A stretch of 64,000 nucleotides of DNA from Brachypterus glaber. Taxonomy: Eukaryota; Arthropoda; Insecta; Coleoptera; Kateretidae. The stretch's first letter is position 1; each line of letters begins with the position of its first letter. Location of the stretch: assembly GCA_958510825.1 (NCBI GenBank), contig OY294044.1:68676357-68740356 (forward strand). Direction: 5' to 3'. The notes below the pieces were generated by a model. The model was given only the letters and a program-made list of their open reading frames with translations, was not told where the DNA came from and did not search any database. Positions 54,287 through 63,625 of this stretch are shown piece after piece. Position numbers and translations under genes: made by a program.

Positions 54287-54330
54287 CAAGCCGTGAAGTT
54301 ATGTAATGCTCCGCATTGCATTTATATACT
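54287..54330 (-). repeat. CGAAGCATTACAT..CACGGC motif, inverted
   Basis: AAGCCGTGAAGTTATGTAAT, GCTCCGCATTGCATTTATAT is the reverse complement of motifs at 20947 and 18449. Confidence 0.6.
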
Positions 54331-54648
54331 CTTCGCCTTTTTGTGACCTGTTTAAATGCTATACATATGTATGTGTAATGCACCAAATAAATTTATCTTA
54401 TCTTATCTAATCGTAATGTGTTTTTAAAAATATAATTAAATTTATATATACTCAGCTATTTTCTCGAAAACTAAAAGAGATAATCAAGTTCTGCAAAGAC
54501 CAGTTTAAATAATACAACTATATGTATATCGTAGTGTAAAGTTGCATCTTTGCTCGAACTATATTTTGAAATATGTTTACTAAAAATTGTTTAGATTCAT
54601 GAAGCTGAAGTTTACAACGTTTTTTTGCATCGAAAATTCAAATATGAT

Positions 54649-55010
54649 AGTATATTAAAGCACTTATTCCATAACACGTTTTTAGCGCACCGCAAGCGGC
54701 TTGTTTTCTAAACTTGTGCTCGTGCGCTAAAACGTATGTTATGAAACTAGTACTTTAATAAGGAGTGCAGCTTTTTATGCAGCGTTTTGATAAACTGCGC
54801 ACGCGCATGCGCTGACCGTTTTTCAATATGTTATTTTAAATAAAAAACATTTTTTTACGACAAAAAAAAACACCAAACAGACGCCAAACCAACGTTAACG
54901 AAAACCAAGCCCCCCTCATTAAAAAAAAAGACCAAACCAAGGAAAAACCAAAACAAACTCCTGCACAGAGAGCTGCATTTAGGCGCTTGTCTTTAATATA
55001 CTATTTAAAT
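54649..55010. repeat. TTTTTAGCGCACGAGTAC palindrome, copy 4, interrupted
   Basis: ATAGTATATTAAAGCACTTA, CGTTTTTAGCGCAC, GCAAGCGGCTTGTTTTCTAA, CTCGTGCGCTAAAACGT; its last bases TACTTTAATA are separated from TACTATTT by the insertion 54761-54990. Confidence 0.88.
54761..54990. mobile_element. GCGCCTAAATGCAGCTC element, second copy, 8-bp target duplication
   Basis: CTTTAATA flanks it at 54753-54760 and 54991-54998, interrupting an AGCGCAC palindrome. Its interior (ACGCGCATGCGCTGACCG, CAGACGCCAAACCAACGTTA, CTGCACAGAGAGCTGCATTT) is the reverse complement of 8385-8938 without the nested hairpin. Confidence 0.9.
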
Positions 55011-55308
55011 TTTCGTTGCAAAAAAACGTTGCAAACTTCAGCTTCATTTAGATTCGGTTGTTTGGGTGCAAAAACATTTTGATCTCGGAAGAAAATTTAT
55101 TTGTCTCTCTTAAATGATGACCTTTTCCCTCCGGATAATTAGCCAGCTCAATTTGTATTTTTTCTACGGCCTACACAAAACCGTCTCAGTAATGTACTAA
55201 TATAACACATAAAAAGTTCTCTTTAAAATTCATAAAAAAAATTTCTTCTCATATCCATGGTTTTCAAATTAAAATTTAACAGCAATATACACAAAAATTC
55301 TAAATATA

Positions 55309-56048
55309 CATGGTGAGTTTTATTTATGTCCACACCCAAAATTAAGAGTAATCTTGATTCGATAAAAACGAAACTTGGAAGATTTATATAATTTTACATT
55401 GGCGGATTTAATTTTTTTGTTTTGCTTCCGGTTTTGCCGGAAGTGGCATAAATGTTTTTTTTTTAATAGAAAACCCTGTAATTTTTTACATTTTTGAATT
55501 CAGCCGATAATTCTATGCATAAAAACGTGACTGTTTTTTACTTTTTTTTCGTTTTAATTTTTATCATAATTTACATTTTTATTACTTACTGAAGCTTAAA
55601 AATATATAAAACTAATATTAAAATAATTGATTGATCAGTTTTTTTTTGCCCTGAACTGCTATTTTTTATGTCCACATAAACTTTTGGTATTTTTTCGCTT
55701 TTTTTATATACATCAAATTTATGATTTACTTTGAAGTAAGTAAAAAGAAGGTAAATTATGTATATCTCGTTCTTTTTACGATAAAAACAAAAACGAAAAA
55801 AAAAGTAAAAGAAAAATAATCAGTTTTTATACAAAAATTCTATAGAATTCAAAAATGTAAAAAATTACAAAGTGTTCCATTAAAAAAAACATATTTATGC
55901 CACTTCCAGCGAAACCGAAAGTGAAACAAAAAAACTAAATCCGCCATTTTATAGCCAATGTAAAATTATATAAACCACCGAAGTTTTGTTTTTATCGAAT
56001 GATGATTAATTTTAATTTTGGGGGTGGACATAAATAAAACTCACCCTG
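55309..56048. mobile_element. CA(G)GGTGAGTTTTATTTATGTCC MITE (740 bp), TA target duplication
   Basis: CATGGTGAGTTTTATTTATG at the left and CATAAATAAAACTCACCCTG at the right, each abutting TA in the loop of the outer palindrome. Arms pair further through ATTTATATAATTTTACATTG, GCCGGAAGTGGCATAAATG and CAAAAATTCTATAG-type segments. Confidence 0.93.
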
Positions 56049-56894
56049 TATATTCATAATTTTTGTGTATATTGCTGTTAAATTTTAATTTGAAAACCAT
56101 GGATATGAGAATATAATTTTTTTTTTATGAATTTTAAAGAGAACTTTTTATGTGTTATATTAGTACCTACATTATGAACTTGCAAGACTCGGATCAGGGA
56201 TGGCCTGCTCGGGGCCGGGACCTATATTGGGTGTTACAAGGAAGCAGGTAAAGACCGCTCTCGATTAGTGGGCTTATACCAAGCTAAAGGAGCAATGGAG
56301 GGCGGTCGACGGTTGCCGGCAAGCTAAGGACTTCCTGGCTAGCCCAAGCAAATCAAAGACCGACTGGTTGCTGGGAAAAGGAAGAACTGCACTCAGATAA
56401 CTTGTAGGGGTCCTCACGGGCCACTGCAAGCTAAGGAAGCACCTATCGAATGATGATTAATTTTAATTTTGGGGGTGGACATAAATAAAACTCACCCTCT
56501 ATATTCATAATTTTTGTGTATATTGCTGTTAAATTTTAATTTGAAAACCATGGATATGAGAAGATAATTTTTTTTTATGAATTTTAAAGAGAACTTTTTA
56601 TGTGTTATATTAGTACCTACATTATGAACTTGCAAGACTCGGATCAGGGATGGCCTGCTCGGGGCCGGGACCTATATTGGGTGTTACAAGGAAGCAGGTA
56701 AAGACCGCTCTCGATGAGTGGGCTTATACCAAGCTAAAGGAGCAATGGAGGGCGGTCGACGGTTGCCGGCAAGCTAAGGACTTCCTGGCTAGCCCAAGCA
56801 AATTAAAGACCGACTGGTTGCTGGGAAAAGGAAGAACTGCACTCAGACAACTTTTAGGGGTCCTCACGGGCCACTGCAAGCTAAGGAAGCACCT
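55994..56894 (+). repeat. 450-bp tandem duplication (units 55994-56444 and 56445-56894)
   Basis: ATCGAATGATGATTAATTTT recurs at 55994 and 56445, and GGAAGCACCT at the end of both units. The unit joins the MITE right arm, 125 bp of outer palindrome, and the first 270 bp of the LINE fragment. The duplication therefore came after both insertions. The copies differ at few positions, including two that create stops in unit A. Confidence 0.95.
56201..56444 (+). pseudogene. Duplicated, stop-containing copy of the LINE ORF2 tail
   Basis: Same sequence as the start of the intact frame at 56650 but with TAG at 56266-56268 (Glu codon in the sister copy) and TAA at 56398-56400 (Gln codon in the sister copy). 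It then runs into the duplication junction, so the zinc-knuckle part is absent. Confidence 0.9.
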
Positions 56895-57200
56895 GGCAAC
56901 AATGCGGAATCTAGAGTGTCCGCTATGCCCAGGTTGCGGAGAGGATGAAACATCCTCTCATTACTTAGCCGAGTGTGTCAGATACGACAGGATCAGGTTG
57001 CAAGTCTTTGAAACTCAAAGACTCAACCAAGAGGAACTAAGAGATCTCCCCTGGGCCAATATCCTGACCTTTATTGAAAGGACGGGCAGGTTCAAGGAGG
57101 ACTCAAATTAGTAAATGGCTGGGATTGCCTGGGTGACAAAAAGGGCCAGAAATGGCCTAGTTGTCCGGCTTTGGCCAACCCAAAAATTTACTACTACTAC
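56625..57200 (+). mobile_element. 5'-truncated non-LTR retrotransposon with 14-bp target duplication
   Basis: TAGTACCTACATTA flanks it at 56611-56624 and 57201-57214. The 3' end is a short (TAC/ACT)n tail (TACTACTACTAC) instead of poly-A, as in several jockey/I-type and related non-LTR families. Only the last 0.58 kb of the element was inserted, as is usual for incomplete target-primed reverse transcription. Confidence 0.92.
56650..57111 (+). pseudogene. C-terminal fragment of non-LTR ORF2 (RNase H end plus zinc knuckle)
   Basis: The 153-codon open frame begins inside the truncated element, so its first Met is not a true start. Residues 1-80 (PILGVTRKQVK, DGCRQAKDFL, LLGVLTGHCKLRKHL) resemble the linker after the RNase H domain in insect jockey/I-type ORF2 proteins. 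Residues 90-109 hold C-x2-C-x2-C with the pattern C93-x2-C96-x7-H104-x4-C109, the C-terminal zinc knuckle of these proteins. It ends at TAG 57109. The endonuclease, reverse transcriptase and RNase H catalytic domains are absent, so it has no activity of its own. Confidence 0.88.
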
Positions 57201-57290
57201 TAGTACCTACATTACTGCAGAGATGATTTTGTGTGGGCCTTAGAAATAATACAATTTTAGCTAGTTAAATATTCACGATTCACTTCAAAA

Positions 57291-57800
57291 TATACACTAA
57301 TAAACAGAAATTCACGAAACATTATAAAATATGGCAAATATTTTTACGGCACATCAAAAAAGATGAAAAATTCGATGCACTGTAAGTGCCGTAATCTAAC
57401 GAGTCACGTTGCAAACTCAAACTTCGTCAATTTTCAAAATTTTTAATTAAATTTCCCTTCTAGCTGTTGGCTTCAAAGAGTATACGAATAATCTTAACGA
57501 CAAATTGTCAAAGGCAATGGAATAAATTTATTGCTAACATACCAGATTGGGAAATATCAAGAACGTTAATTAAACTTTGCAGCCTCCTCCTCGTACACGA
57601 AGAAAAATTTTCAAGCATTTAGGAGTTACATGCGTTGCGTGATTATTTATAACTGTACCCAATTCTGTCAATCATTAGGTTAATTTTAACTATGTTGATA
57701 ATTTAAGCACGTTATTATATTATTATTCACAGCGCCTGCTAGACAAAAAACTCTTGGATATAATTTTTTTTCATGAAAAAATAAGCAATTTTTTTTTTCA
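57291..57800. other. Unannotated sequence
   Basis: No gene or repeat partner recognised. Confidence 0.3.
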
Positions 57801-57960
57801 AATCGTCCGTCCGTCTGTCTGTCTAATATCACGATTTCTTTGAAACGAATAATCCGATCGACTTGAAATTTTCAGAAAAAAATTAAGTTCTACGAGAGGA
57901 AGATCCCTATTGTTTTTGAAAGTAATCCCCCCAAAAACAAAAAATCTAGATATCCGTGTA
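57801..57960 (+). repeat. CCGTCTGTCTGTC dispersed repeat
   Basis: CGTCCGTCCGTCTGTCTGTC, CACGATTTCTTTGAAACGAA and CCGATCGACTTGAAATTTTC correspond to 17970-18090. This kind of block is common in insect dispersed repeats; the family is not identified. Confidence 0.55.
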
Positions 57961-59350
57961 AAATAGGATACTAATTTGAATTAAATCTTCCCAGGAATGA
58001 GAGAAATAAATAGAAAATTCTGGAGGATGATGTCGCGAACTCGGTCGCGAAATGTCGTTGTCTTACAATATTAATCCCAGAGGTTGTTTTGAGATTTTTT
58101 CCACTACACAATTCACCAAAATTGTAAAAAGTTCAACATATATTTTTTATCTATCTTTTTCTGCGAAATGTCAAATGATACAAATAAAATGCGACGCAGG
58201 CAAAATTTTTGAGTTTTTCAAGTTCATATAGAATAATTTGTTAATTTTTGATCATTTAACAGACAGAATTATACAATTTTGGATATTTTAAAAGTTATTT
58301 TTGATTGAGACAGAAATACATAAAAATGCACCGCAGTTATATGCTTTAAAATAAAATGGAAATTTTTTTGATTAAAAAAAAAACACTTGTTTAAATACGC
58401 ATATAAACCTAGATACATGTATACAACAATGCCCAACATAAAAACATTTTTGGGTTTTCTAAGGACCAAACAATTTATAACCTGGCCAAAGACTGCAAAA
58501 AAAAATTAAAAATAATTTGTTACTTTTTTTGTATAATTTTAGGTTTTAAATTAATTTTTCACTGCAAATTTTGTGTCCGCTGCACATTAAAGTAACCCCT
58601 GATAACCCCTAATTAATTTAGTCCGTCGTATCTGTTATTCCTACTCAACTTTAGAAAATTCGAGATATAGGTTTTTAGAGACAGTATGTCCACTGGTCAT
58701 TGTCCCGTTTGCAATATGAAAAATTTATAAACACAAGATATTCAGTTTTCCTTAATAACCATGAAGTAGTTTTTAAGGTATTTGAATAGTGGTGAATGGC
58801 TCAAAAACGTTAGAATAATCAAATTTAGACTCACAGGCGAATGTTTCACGTGTTTAAAATTAAACATAAATAAACATAGACCTTCAAGTGTAGACACAAC
58901 TAAAACAGTTGCAAAATCAACTAAATTATAATAGTTTAAAATTGGTTTCGCGTCCAAATTTGGCAGAATCGATTAAAAATAGATAGAAACACGCTTAAAA
59001 TAAACAAGACGTGGGATGGCATGCATTAAAATTTGAAAATTCCGATTGTGTTTAAAATAATTTTGGCAAAGACAAACAAGCACATCTGTCAATTCTCGAA
59101 AATATATTTTTTTCTAGAAAATAATTTTCCTTTCTTCTTGTCACGTGAGAAAATAACGCGCTAAAATTTTCTTATTATCTGCTTGCCTAATAATTATAAT
59201 TATTGAAAGGCAAGGCCATTCCTAAACAGAATTCTCTGTTAAGATTATAATGCTGAGGTTACAGTTGGCAAAATTATAACACCATATCCCATCAATATTA
59301 ACAAAGACAAATGACAAATTACCCCTTAAAACGTATTTTTTTTTTTTTTA
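57961..59350. other. Unannotated AT-rich sequence
   Basis: Short dyad GCCTAATAATTATAATTATT near 59182. The minus-strand frames at 58269-58469 and 58742-58957 have no recognised domain and AT-driven composition. Confidence 0.3.
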
Positions 59351-59358
59351 ATTCTATA

Positions 59359-59529
59359 CTGGACATTCAATAAAACCTGCAGTGACTTATACCTCTGCTG
59401 CTTTCGTATAAGGGATCCGCCTTTGCGAAGCTTCAACGAAATTACGCGAGTCGCACCCGAACTGGTATGATCTTCGCCTTTTGCCACATATTCGCAACTG
59501 AGTCACTGCAGATTTTATTAAATTTCCAG
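59359..59529. repeat. CTGCAGTGACTT MITE (171 bp), TA ends
   Basis: CTGGACATTCAATAAAACCT, GCAGTGACT at the left and GAGTCACTGCAGATTTTATT, AAATTTCCAG at the right, abutting TA. The core (AAATTACGCGAGTCGCACCC, TGGTATGATCTTCGCC) matches 16226-16380. Confidence 0.88.
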
Positions 59530-59604
59530 TATAGCGCCAATTCTTTGAATTTAAATGTTGGTTTTAAGTTTGGGATTAATAACTTTATTTATTAATCTTC
59601 TAAA

Positions 59605-59965
59605 GTATTAACTATAATAATTAAAGCAAATTCACCATGCCAGAATGTGAATTTACAATATTTATTAAATTAACCTCAATATTACTTTAGTAAAACATCA
59701 GCTTTTTTCCTGTCGGTACAATAATTTTGCATTAAAATTCATGCATGTGGTCCAAAAACCCGGCACTTTTACAATATTGGTTGAAAATTACCATAATTAT
59801 AGCTTACATTCTACAAAAGATAGCAGTAAAATTTACATAATGAAAATTCACATTTTTACAGATAACAGTGAATTTACAGTACTGATTTAAATTTACCACT
59901 TTCTTTGCTGGTAACATATGACCTACTTTATTTGCTGTGTAATTACCATATTTTCATTTACAGTG
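59605..59965 (-). repeat. CACTGTAAA MITE, copy 2 (inverted, partial)
   Basis: Reads in reverse the order of 18597-19244 with one copy instead of two of the internal block: CAAATTCACCATGCCAGAAT, CATGTGGTCCAAAAACCCGG, ATGACCTACTTTATTTGCTG, TTTTCATTTACAGTG. Confidence 0.88.
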
Positions 59966-60003
59966 CTTAATGGTAACGCCTATGGCATATATAAATCGTA
60001 TTG

Positions 60004-60245
60004 AAAATCCCAACAAAAATCGTGATAATTGTGATAAAATCGTGAGAAATCATGAGGAAAATCCCAACAAAAATCGTGACAAATCGTGAAAAATCGTGAG
60101 GAAAATCCCAACAAAAATCGTGATAATTGTGACAAAATCGTGAGAAATCGTGAGGAAAATCCCAACAAAAATCTTGATAATTGTGATAAAATCGTGGGAA
60201 ATCGTGAGGAAAATCCCAACAAAAATCGTGATAATTGCGACAAAA
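60004..60245 (-). repeat. Minisatellite, 53-54 bp unit, five copies
   Basis: AAAATCCCAACAAAAATC starts at 60004, 60058, 60102, 60155 and 60209 (periods 54, 44, 53, 54). Each unit carries GTGATAATTGTGA and AAATCGTGAGG. Two overlapping minus-strand frames that read SRFLLGFSSRF repeats are by-products of a period divisible by three. Confidence 0.95.
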
Positions 60246-60299
60246 ATTCATGAGTTTCGAGCCATAAGACATTTCCAATGTCGAAAAAAAAAACAGTAG

Positions 60300-60378
60300 C
60301 CGGTGATGGGCTTCAAATCTGAGACCTTTCACATGTGAGTTAATTTATTTAGCTCTGCACCACTGAGTCTGTTAAAAA
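60300..60378 (-). repeat. tRNA-derived SINE head (pol III A and B boxes)
   Basis: On the minus strand, ACTCAGTGGTGCAGAGC matches the A-box region of tRNAs, and GTCTCAGATTTGAAGCCC some 45 bp on matches a B box and T loop with a few changes. A T-run (TTTTTTTTTT, minus strand, about 60284-60294) follows as a possible terminator. Stems do not form a good cloverleaf, so this is a SINE head or tRNA relic. The minisatellite lies just downstream in the same orientation. Confidence 0.55.
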
Positions 60379-60404
60379 ATATTCTTAAAGTTTAGTTCAG
60401 TAAA

Positions 60405-61340
60405 CAGGGTGTTCCAGAACTCACCAAAAAAAAAAAAAAAAAAATAGAGATGATTCTACATACAAAAAAATGAAAAAAAAGTTTCTATAAAGGTTGGTTT
60501 TGGTCCAAACGAGCCCTAAGAGAGCTACGGCCCTCCTAAGGGTGCGTCGTGAAAAGGGTTTTTAAAAATATTAAATAAGATATCGTCATCTAAAGGCTCT
60601 AACGGTCTAACTCCATATTTTTCAGGAGACGTAAAAAACTTAATTATAGCAATTTAGAACTTTAAAACTAGCTTGTTCACAGGTAAATATGTTTGAAATG
60701 TGTTAATGTATTTAAAACTTTTCATTGTTATCTATTTTATATAAATTACTTGAAAATTAAATTTTAACCACAGAATCTAAATTCACTAATGGTCTAACTC
60801 CAAGGGAAGATAAAGGAGGATACCTATCGTATTATATCGCGTAATATTATTACAAAAAATTTATATTTTTATATTTAATATATAATATTACTACTAGGTA
60901 GGCATAATATATATATATACATTATTAATGGCAATAATTATAATTATCATCAAACAGTAAATTAACAAATATTTGAAACGGGATCCCCTGTTGTCGAGAA
61001 ATAGTTTGACATTAGTGACAGTTCTCATTTAATTGTTTTCTCACAATCATATGATGGAGTTAGACACTTAGCGACTTAAAATATTTACATTTTTGCATTT
61101 TTTGAGGCTGATATTGGTTTAATGCAACTTTTTTTTTTGAAGTATGTTGGTAATCAGATAATGAAGCAAATTTGATAAAAATCTCATTTTTGAAAAATTT
61201 GGAGTTAGACAACTAGAGCCTTTAGTGGACGATATTAAATAATTATTTAATATCTCTTTAGCCCTATAAACCACAGTAACGAATTTTTGCACATAGATAA
61301 AGGCTATCATTTTATGTAAATTTTATTTGGTTATTTTAAC
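60405..61340 (+). repeat. CAGGGTGTTCCAG-type MITE half, interrupted
   Basis: CAGGGTGTTCCAGAACTCAC, GTTTCTATAAAGGTTGG, GAGCCCTAAGAGAGCTACGG, then (after the insertion 60583-61232) AACCACAGTAACGAATTTTT and GATAAAGGCTATCATTTTAT. Only one end is present. Confidence 0.8.
60583..61232. mobile_element. TCGTCATCTAAAGGCTCTAA MITE, copy 2 (650 bp), TA target duplication
   Basis: Ends and interior almost identical to 14939-15759 but without the micro-insertion at CTTTTCATTGTT. Bounded by TA within a CAGGG-type MITE. Confidence 0.95.
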
Positions 61341-62090
61341 CAAAGGGTTGGTATGGAGGGTGGTATGTTATATTCCTGTCTAGTGGCTTCTATAATTTTT
61401 TTGTTTTTAAATCAATTTTTGAATTATTTTTTCAAAATTAGGATGACTGAACGTAAAAATTATTTTTCCTGGTAAAATTACGTCAATCCAACTTTTCCTT
61501 TAGCTTTTTTCTGATTAGCTTACGAGCTTTGAAGAGTATACTCACGTAATTAATTAATTGTTGTTTATGTAAAAAAGTCTGCATTTGTGTGGTCTGGTAA
61601 TTAGTGATTAATATTTATTAAAAGAACCAATTGATTTTTCTAGCCCCTTAATCAAACAAAAATAATTTTAAACATATCAATCATTTTTAATTTAAATGTA
61701 TTATTGTGTAATTTTCATAAATTACATCAAGCGTTATTAAATAATGATCGATTAACTTTTAACATAGAATAAATTTATAAACAATAAATTATGTTTAGAT
61801 ATATTTAAGCATTTATGGGTTAAAATCAAGTTGTTCGTGTTCCGAATCCAGCCTTCTAATTTCCCTAATATTAAAGCATTCGGCGCTATTTTATGAAGTT
61901 ACCCATAAATTTCCGTGTTTAATAGTTAATTTAAGTATATTTCTTGTTTAATTTCAACAGTGTTGAATCAACACACCAGTTTAAATTGTTTCTGAGTATT
62001 TGCGTACTGAATTTTAACTACTTTACCGTAAGCTCAACAGGTAAAACAAAACCAATTTAAAAATAATTTTTATTTACTTATATTGAGGAA
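61341..62090. other. Unannotated AT-rich sequence
   Basis: No gene or partner recognised. Confidence 0.3.
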
Positions 62091-62095
62091 AATCC

Positions 62096-62888
62096 TACGA
62101 AGGCGTAGAAGGGACATAATAATTACTTTTTTAAATAAGATTTAACTCTGTAATACTAACTCAGAGTAAATATTTAATTCGTTGTTACTAACACCGAATT
62201 AAATGTTTTTTTGCGATAATATTGCAGAATAAATTCATTTTCTCTGTCTTAGTAACACAGAACTAAAGAAAGATTTAATTCTGTGATACTAAGACAGAAT
62301 TAAATATTTTCTCTGTGTTACTATCACAGAAATAAATCATTTTCTATTTATTCTGTAATACTAATACAGAATTAAATATTTTTTCTGTGTTACTAACACA
62401 GATATAAATCATTTTCTTTGTGTTACTATCACAGAATTAAATATTTTCTCTGTATTAGTAACACAGCGAAAATGATTTAATTCTGTGATAGTAACACAGA
62501 GAAAATGATTTATTTCTGAGTTAGTAACACAGCGAAAATTATTTATTACTGTGATAGTAACACAGAGAAAAAGATTTATTTGTGTGTTAGTAACATAGAG
62601 AAAATATTTAATTCTGTATTAGTATTACAGAATAAATAGAAAATAATTTATTTCTGTGATACTAACACAGAGAAAATATTTAATTCTGCCTTAGTATCAC
62701 AGATTTAAATCTTTCTTTAATTCTGTGTTACTAAGACAGAGAAAATTAATTTATTCTGCAATATTATCGCAGAAAAAACATTTAATTCGGTGTTAGTAAC
62801 AACGAATTAAATATTTACTCTGAGTTAGTATTGCAGAATTAAATCTCATTTAAAAAAGTAATTATTATGTCCCTTCTACGCCTTCGTA
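62096..62888. mobile_element. Foldback-like palindrome made of about 21 small dyads (793 bp)
   Basis: TACGAAGGCGTAGAAGGGAC, ATAATAATTACTTTTTTAAA at the left is mirrored at the right (62849-62888). Flanks AAATCC on both sides (62090-62095 and 62889-62894, with one or two ambiguous bases) suggest a 6-8 bp target duplication. The whole interior is a chain of 17-nt dyads, consensus CTGTG-N-TA(C/G)TA-N-CACAG, every 30-35 bp, separated by AATTAAATATTTTCT or AAATAAATCATTTTC. The dyads themselves are arranged so that the two halves of the element are reverse complements around 62492. There is no coding frame. Confidence 0.92.
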
Positions 62889-62894
62889 AAATCC

Positions 62895-63450
62895 ATATAA
62901 TTTCACAACGGTTTCATATTATTTTATGTTAAGTAAAATACATATCGACTTGTAAATTTCGAAACCTCTTATCTTAAAAAATAAATTTTCGGTTCCAGGT
63001 ACTAATCAACTCTGTACATAATGACTCGTAAACTCCAATTAACTATTCTAATTAGTTTATTAGTTACGTTATATTCGAGTAATAAATTGGACTTTTTATA
63101 GGTAAGTTACCAGTCATCATGTACCGAGTTAATTAGAAGAAGGAACCGAAGATTGATTTTTTGAGATACGAGGTTACGAAGTTAAAAAGTCGATATGTAC
63201 ATTTTATGTAAAAGCGACGTAAACTCTTAAATCACATGATAAATAAAGCCTATTACTAATAGGGCTGTTTAACGTCATTCACCAGGGAGGAAGGGAGTTT
63301 AGCAAAAAGTGACGACCAATATAAAATGTTTTAATTAGACGATGTGGGTCTAAAACTATCAAAAACTGGGGGCATAATTTGTGAACAAACCCAGTTGGTT
63401 TTTTCAACCAGTGTATGTTAGAATTAAACCTCTGTGAAATTAGATGTTTT
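62895..63450. other. Mostly unannotated; relic MITE end at 62945-62964
   Basis: ATCGACTTGTAAATTTCGAA is a diverged end of the 7621-7930 element. AACCCAGTTGG and TTTTTTCAACCAG near 63389-63411 are weakly inverted. No gene. Confidence 0.4.
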
Positions 63451-63510
63451 TAGGGACCCTATATATGACATTAAAGTTCACGTTTAATGACATTATATAT
63501 AATGTCCCTA
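63451..63510. repeat. 60-bp imperfect hairpin
   Basis: TAGGGACCCTATATATGACA, TTAAA faces TTTAATGACATTATATATAA, TGTCCCTA around a short loop. Confidence 0.75.
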
Positions 63511-63625
63511 GATTTTTTCTTCTGGCTCGCTACGCGTCGTTCAGGCAAATTAATCACATATTTCAGAAACCCCACATGTCCAAAAACCGCGGACTTGTGT
63601 AGTTTCTGTTGAAAAGAAAGATCTA

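Larger units (their letters stand above)
55120..57290. repeat. Outer palindrome carrying a MITE and a LINE
   Basis: AATTAGCCAGCTCAATTTGT, GCCTACACAAAACCGTCTC, TAATATAACACATAAAAAGT, TCATATCCATGGTTTTCAAA at the left are mirrored at the right by GAAAACCATGGATATGAGA, ACTTTTTATGTGTTATATTA, GTGTGGGCCTTAGAAATA, TTTAGCTAGTTAAAT. The right side is split by the LINE insertion and duplicated. Confidence 0.85.

Noticed and set aside
59967..60332. 121- and 87-codon minus-strand frames with repeated SRFLLGFSSRF-like peptides
   Set aside because: They are two frames of a 53-54 bp minisatellite. Openness in more than one frame follows from the repeat unit.
60302..60373. A functional tRNA gene
   Set aside because: Good A-box region but mismatched stems and an altered B box; reads better as a SINE head.
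62100..62880. CRISPR-like regular spacing of short repeats
   Set aside because: Units are inverted around a centre, the spacers are themselves near-identical AT motifs, and the context is eukaryotic.
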